Assembly: GCA_028345095.1 (NCBI GenBank)
Contig: JAOMCQ010000003.1
Location: 1 to 64,000, forward strand
Direction: 5' to 3'
DNA: 64,000 nt
Source of the DNA: Candidatus Nitrosopelagicus sp.
GTDB lineage: Archaea; Thermoproteota; Nitrososphaeria; Nitrososphaerales; Nitrosopumilaceae
The notes under the pieces were generated by a model that saw only the letters and a list, made by a program, of their open reading frames with translations, was not told where the DNA came from and did not search any database. Positions 58,816 through 64,000 of the stretch are shown here, piece after piece; the stretch's first letter is position 1; each line of letters opens with the position of its first letter. A program made the position numbers and the translations under genes.

Positions 58816-60890
58816 CGCTTGAAACACAAACTGAATCTGCATTATCTGGATATGTTAAAGAATTTTTACTTGAGTTTAAAGATGAGAAAGGAAATTTTCG
58901 ATATGTTAATGATATTGACAATATGATGCCATCAAAATCTAAATTCATTAATGTTGATTATAATGATTTGGTAACTCATCCTGATATTGAATCTGTATTT
59001 AATGAAAGTCCTGATTCAATCTTGGAAGCATTCTCTAGAGCAATCAAAGAAATTTTACAAGAACGTTTTCCAAAATATGCAAAAAAAATTGAACATGAAA
59101 TAAGAGCAAGAATAGCAAATTATCCAGTTCAACGAAGTTTACGTCAAATTAATGCAGAAGTTATTGGAAAAATAACTAGTGTTTCTGGAATGGTGTTAAG
59201 AGCATCAGAAGTAAAACCTCTAGCAAAAGAATTAGTATTTGTTTGTCCAGAAGGTCATAGAACTGATGTAATTCTTGGACACGGTTTATCTTTAACATCT
59301 CCTGTACAATGTTCAAATCCTAAATGTAATCATAGAGAACTTGGAGTTGAACCTGAATCTAGTCGTTTCATTGATGTACAATTTGTACGTCTACAAGAAC
59401 TACCTGAGGATTTACCTCCTGGGCAATTACCTCATTATCTAGATGTGACTGTTAAGCAAGATTTAGTGGATAATGCAAGACCTGGTGATAGAGTTGTTCT
59501 TACTGGAATTGTTAGAATTGAACAAGAAAAAATGAGTGGTGTTTCAAAAGCAAGTAGTCCTTTGTACCGATTAAGATTAGACGGAAATAATGTGGAATTT
59601 CTAGGAAGTAAAAAAGATAAATCATCTAGAAAAATACAAAGAGAAGAAATTTCTCAAGAAGACGAAAAAATGATTAAATCATTATCAAAAAGTCCTGATT
59701 TGTATCAACAATTGATTGATTCGTATGCTCCACACATTACTGGGCATGAAGTTGTCAAAGAATCAATATTACTCTTGATGGCAGGATCTACCCAAAGAGA
59801 ATTACAAGATGGTAGTAAAATTAGAGGTGATATCAACATATTCCTAGTTGGTGATCCCGGTACTGCAAAAAGTGAGATGTTAAAATTCTGTGTCAGAGTT
59901 GCTCCTCGTGGTTTGTATACTTCTGGAAGAGGTTCTACTGCTGCTGGTTTAACTGCTGCAGTTGTTAGAGATACAAATGGAATTTTCATGTTAGAAGCAG
60001 GTGCGACAGTACTAGGTGACCAAGGTCTAGTATGTATTGACGAATTTGATAAGATGAAGACTGAAGATAGAAGTGCATTACATGAGGTTATGGAACAACA
60101 AACTGCTAGTATTTCTAAAGGAGGAATTGTTGCAACATTAAATGCACGAACATCCATTCTTGCAGCTGCAAACCCAATGTATGGGAAGTACGATCCTTTC
60201 AAAAATATCACAGAAAATGTAAATCTCCCAGTACCACTTTTAACTCGTTTTGATTTAATACATGTAATTAAAGATAAACCTTCAAAAGAAAGAGATACAA
60301 AAATCGCTCAACATATAATCAATCTTCATACTCCTAAAGGAATTGATCAAAAATCACTAATTGATTCTGAAACACTAACAAAATATCTTACTTATGTAAA
60401 AAGAATTGATCCTAAACTTACCAAAGAGGCTGAACAAAAAATTCTTGATTATTATATGAAAATGAGAAACGTTGAGGCTGAAGAGATGATCACTGTCACT
60501 CCTAGACAATTAGAAGGTTTGATCAGAATGGCAACCGCGAGAGCACGTTTATTATTAAAATCCCAAGTTGAAGAAGATGATGCGGAACGTGCAATTTATC
60601 TTTTACAAAATATGTTTGAAAATGCAGGAATTGATGTCAATACTGGCAAAGTTGATCTTGGAGTACTACAAGGTAGACCACGAAGTGAAGTATCAAAAAT
60701 GCAATTATTCATGGATGTAATGAAATCACTTGAGGGTGATCATAAAACTCCAGTTGATGAAAAACAATTGGTAGAAGAACTAGAGAAAACTGGAAAGTTT
60801 ACTGACGAAGAATCTAAGAACTTTATTCGAAAGATGGCTAGAGACTCATCTATTTATGAGTCAAAACCTGGTCATTATAATATAGTATGA
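58812..60890 (+). CDS. mcm: MCM replicative helicase
   Basis: IFLVGDPGTAKSEMLKF, VCIDEFDKMKTEDRSALHEVMEQQT, LLTRFDLIHVI. Confidence 0.97.
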   Translation: MTLETQTESALSGYVKEFLLEFKDEKGNFRYVNDIDNMMPSKSKFINVDYNDLVTHPDIESVFNESPDSILEAFSRAIKEILQERFPKYAKKIEHEIRARIANYPVQRSLRQINAEVIGKITSVSGMVLRASEVKPLAKELVFVCPEGHRTDVILGHGLSLTSPVQCSNPKCNHRELGVEPESSRFIDVQFVRLQELPEDLPPGQLPHYLDVTVKQDLVDNARPGDRVVLTGIVRIEQEKMSGVSKASSPLYRLRLDGNNVEFLGSKKDKSSRKIQREEISQEDEKMIKSLSKSPDLYQQLIDSYAPHITGHEVVKESILLLMAGSTQRELQDGSKIRGDINIFLVGDPGTAKSEMLKFCVRVAPRGLYTSGRGSTAAGLTAAVVRDTNGIFMLEAGATVLGDQGLVCIDEFDKMKTEDRSALHEVMEQQTASISKGGIVATLNARTSILAAANPMYGKYDPFKNITENVNLPVPLLTRFDLIHVIKDKPSKERDTKIAQHIINLHTPKGIDQKSLIDSETLTKYLTYVKRIDPKLTKEAEQKILDYYMKMRNVEAEEMITVTPRQLEGLIRMATARARLLLKSQVEEDDAERAIYLLQNMFENAGIDVNTGKVDLGVLQGRPRSEVSKMQLFMDVMKSLEGDHKTPVDEKQLVEELEKTGKFTDEESKNFIRKMARDSSIYESKPGHYNIV

Positions 60891-63103
60891 AAGTAAGTAA
60901 ACTTGATCTAGAACCTACAATAATTGATTTTCTCAAGTTAGAGGGGTATGATAAATTATTTGAACCACAAGAACAATCTGTTAAGGCAGGATTATTTGAT
61001 GACAAAAAAAATTTTTTAATAACAATACCTACTGCAAGTGGAAAAACACTCATTGCAATGTTGGCAATTCTTTCACATCTTTCAAAACATAAAACAAAAG
61101 TTGTTTATCTAACTCCATTACGTGCGCTAACTAGTGAAAAATTTGAAGAGTTTAAAAAACTAGAGAAATTGAATCTAGGTAGAAAACTCAAAGTAGCATT
61201 ATCTACCGGAGACTCAAAAGAAAAAAAAGAAAAATTAGAAGATGCAGATGTGATATTTCTTACAAATGAAAGTATGGATGCAAATATGGCATTTCAACAA
61301 GATTGGATTTATGACATAGGTTTGGTAGTTTCTGATGAAATTCATCTAATTGGTGATGATACAAGGGGTCCGACACTAGAAATTGTTCTAACCAGACTTA
61401 GATCTGGCTTTATCGGAAAAAATCCACCTAGAATTATTGGACTAAGTGCAACAATATCAAATAGTGATGAACTTGCAGATTGGTTAGATTGTGAATTAGT
61501 TGAGAGTACATTTAGACGTGTTCCACTATCTGAAGCCGTTTACAGTCGTCATATCATAACAAACCAAGATAGAGAAGAAACTGAAGGTAATCTCACAAAT
61601 GACCGTCAAGAATCTAGGCATCAAAAAGATTGGATTGGTTTAGGATTGGACACTGTCGATAATGGAGATCAATGCTTGATATTTGCAATGACGAGAAAAA
61701 ATGCTGTAGCATGGGCAAAAGAGGCTGGACGAGACGTTGTAAAAATGCTTAATGAAAATCAAAGAAAAGAATTAGAAAAAATTTCAAAGAAAATTCTCCC
61801 AAAAGATAGTTATGATAATACAAAATTAACTACTGAGTTGGCACAAATGGTAAAAAATGGCACTGCATTTCATCATGCAGGACTTGATCAAAGATGTCGT
61901 ACAATAATTGAAACTGAATATAAAAATAGACACATAAAATTTCTGACTGCAACTCCTACTTTAGCTGCTGGTGTAAATTTACCTGCACGTAGAGTTGTAA
62001 TTCCAAGTGTTATGAGATATACAAGTAATGGTTTAGAAAAAATTAGTATTTTAGAATATAAACAAATGTGTGGAAGAGCTGGACGACCACAATATGATGA
62101 TATGGGTGAATCAATAATTATCTCAAAAGGATATCCTGATGAAATATTAGAACATTATGTTGATGGTGAACCTGAACCATTAGAATCAAAAACTTTGGAT
62201 GAAGATAGTTCTTTACGAATAAATTTACTTGGATTTATTTACACTGCATCTAAATTTAATCCAACATCTTATGAAAAAATAATAAAATTTTTTTCACAAA
62301 CTTTTGCTGCGTATCAACTTTCAGATGATTCTTTATTACAAAAAAAGATAATAAAACAACTTGAAAAATTAAAAGAATATGGAATGATCATTGATGAAAA
62401 TGGTTTTGAACCTACAAAGTTCGGTGTTAGAGTTTTTTATTTAAGAATTGATCCAAAAACTGCTTTTGATATGACTGGTTATATTGAAGATTATGTAAGA
62501 GGAACAAAACATACATTTGGAATATTACATATGATTACAAATCTTCCTGAATTTTATTCGCAGTATCCAGTACCTGATAAATATCAAGAAGATATGGATG
62601 ATCTCATTAATAAAAATGAAAAATTGTACAAACAACAAAATTTTTCATATGAGGATTGTTTCAAAAGCCTCTTAATTCTTTACAAGTGGATTGATGCTAT
62701 GACTTATCAAGATATGTCAGAACATTTTGATGCTGAGCCTGGAGATATATTCTATATTAAAGAAAATACAAAAGATTTGACTTATACATTTACAGAGATT
62801 GTTAAATTTTGGAGAGATTATGCCAAAGAAAATGAACAAAAAAAGATTGTATCTGAATATCAGAATCTTATTGACGAATTAGATTTACTTAGACTTCAAA
62901 TAATACATGGTGTTCCCGAGAAATATCTTGAATTAGTAAAAATTAAACAAATTGGACGAGTTCGTGCTCAAATTTTGTACAAAAATGGCTATAAAAACAA
63001 AACTGAATTGAAAAAAGCACCACTTGAGAAATTAGCAGCAATAGATAAAATTGGTATAATTCTTGCAAAAAGTATCAAGTCACAACTAGAAAAGGTCAGA
63101 TAA
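60887..63103 (+). CDS. hel308: Hel308 family ATP-dependent DNA helicase
   Basis: IPTASGKTLIA, SDEIHLIGD (DExH), ATPTLAAGVNLPARRVVI, QMCGRAGRPQYD, C-terminal HhH. Confidence 0.93.
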   Translation: MKVSKLDLEPTIIDFLKLEGYDKLFEPQEQSVKAGLFDDKKNFLITIPTASGKTLIAMLAILSHLSKHKTKVVYLTPLRALTSEKFEEFKKLEKLNLGRKLKVALSTGDSKEKKEKLEDADVIFLTNESMDANMAFQQDWIYDIGLVVSDEIHLIGDDTRGPTLEIVLTRLRSGFIGKNPPRIIGLSATISNSDELADWLDCELVESTFRRVPLSEAVYSRHIITNQDREETEGNLTNDRQESRHQKDWIGLGLDTVDNGDQCLIFAMTRKNAVAWAKEAGRDVVKMLNENQRKELEKISKKILPKDSYDNTKLTTELAQMVKNGTAFHHAGLDQRCRTIIETEYKNRHIKFLTATPTLAAGVNLPARRVVIPSVMRYTSNGLEKISILEYKQMCGRAGRPQYDDMGESIIISKGYPDEILEHYVDGEPEPLESKTLDEDSSLRINLLGFIYTASKFNPTSYEKIIKFFSQTFAAYQLSDDSLLQKKIIKQLEKLKEYGMIIDENGFEPTKFGVRVFYLRIDPKTAFDMTGYIEDYVRGTKHTFGILHMITNLPEFYSQYPVPDKYQEDMDDLINKNEKLYKQQNFSYEDCFKSLLILYKWIDAMTYQDMSEHFDAEPGDIFYIKENTKDLTYTFTEIVKFWRDYAKENEQKKIVSEYQNLIDELDLLRLQIIHGVPEKYLELVKIKQIGRVRAQILYKNGYKNKTELKKAPLEKLAAIDKIGIILAKSIKSQLEKVR

Positions 63104-64000
63104 TTGGAACAACTAATAATCCCAGCAATAATTGCAATTACCATTGCATTTTTTTCTGTATATGGGTTAACTCCTTTTGTAATACGTGCTTTAGAAAAAC
63201 GTAACATTACTGTTGTTGATGCAAATAAAAAAGAAAAAACAATGGTCGCAAGACCTGGTGGATTATCAATTATTGTTGGAATTGAATCTTCATTAATTAT
63301 TTTGTATATATTTTTCCCAATCTCTGAAATACTTGCTGTACTCTTAACAACATTTTTTGCTTTTATTGTAGGACTTATTGACGATAAAAAAACTATGGGT
63401 GGATGGTTCAAACCATTAGCTCTTGCATTTTGTGCAGCTCCGATACTCTTACTTGGCGCATATGATTCAAATCTCGCTTTTCCATTGTTTGGTACAGTTC
63501 AAATTCCATTACTATACATGGCACTAGTTGTATTCATGATCCCAATTATGGGCAACACAATTAATTCAATTGATGTTTTAAATGGAGTTGCAAGTGGATT
63601 TATTACAATCGCAAGTTTTGCATTGTCGATATGTTTGTTCATACTTCAAAATTATGAAGTAGGAATTGTTTCTTTATGTTTGGCATTTTCTTCATTAGCA
63701 TTCTACAAATACCATAAATTTCCAAGTAAAGTTTTTCCTGGTGATTCTGGTGCAATAACTTTTGGTGTATTCTATGGTGGAATTGCAATAATTGGTGGAG
63801 TTGAAGTAATTGCAGCTATTGCAATACTTCCTGCAATCATTAATTCATTCTTGTTTCTTTCTAGTGTAAAAAAAATTGTTGAACATCGTGAAATAAAAAA
63901 TCCTACATCTCATACTGATGATTGGAAATTACAAACTACTTCTGAAAACCATGCTCCAATTACTTTAGTAAGATTACTTATTGCAAAAAAACCTCTTAGT
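63104..64000 (+). CDS. GPT/WecA/ALG7-type polyprenyl-phosphate GlcNAc-1-phosphate transferase, truncated by window
   Basis: TTG-start frame to window end: MEQLIIPAIIAITIAFFSVYGLTPFVIRALEKR...VARPGGLSIIVG...GLIDDKKTMGG...GNTINSIDVLNGVASG...FPGDSGAITFG. Confidence 0.85.
   Translation, partial: MEQLIIPAIIAITIAFFSVYGLTPFVIRALEKRNITVVDANKKEKTMVARPGGLSIIVGIESSLIILYIFFPISEILAVLLTTFFAFIVGLIDDKKTMGGWFKPLALAFCAAPILLLGAYDSNLAFPLFGTVQIPLLYMALVVFMIPIMGNTINSIDVLNGVASGFITIASFALSICLFILQNYEVGIVSLCLAFSSLAFYKYHKFPSKVFPGDSGAITFGVFYGGIAIIGGVEVIAAIAILPAIINSFLFLSSVKKIVEHREIKNPTSHTDDWKLQTTSENHAPITLVRLLIAKKPLS

Noticed and set aside
59705-60211. 168-aa antisense ORF inside mcm
   Set aside because: Shadow ORF of the conserved Walker A/B region.

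Overview
AT-rich archaeal chromosomal segment. Gene content points to an ammonia-oxidising Thaumarchaeon (Nitrosopumilales): an ADP-forming acyl-CoA synthetase next to 4-hydroxybutyryl-CoA dehydratase (3HP/4HB carbon fixation), plus archaeal information-processing genes (RFC, GINS, MCM, Hel308, aIF5B, aIF6, L7Ae/S28e/L24e, L37e, LSm, ArcTGT, Kae1, archease). The window has two parts. About 4.5-29.3 kb is an accessory surface-glycan island with sugar dehydrogenases, epimerases, glycosyltransferases, a C-methyltransferase, two B12-radical SAM proteins, a full-length transketolase and a partial nonulosonic (pseudaminic-type) acid gene set. About 30-64 kb is core housekeeping. Three tRNA genes (Ala-CGC, Leu-TAG, Ser-TGA) and an L37e gene missing from the ORF track were found by reading the sequence. 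The observations most worth checking are: an asparagine-synthase-like gene with no glutaminase domain and no canonical start codon, apparently due to an ATGA-to-ATAA change at an overlapping stop/start; the atypical nonulosonate gene set; a possible recombination scar at 11.1-11.25 kb; exact intragenic tandem repeats in two genes; a palindrome pair between divergent replisome genes; and a shared motif upstream of the two carbon-fixation genes. No CRISPR array, transposase or phage module was seen. All product names come from reading the translations; no database search was run.
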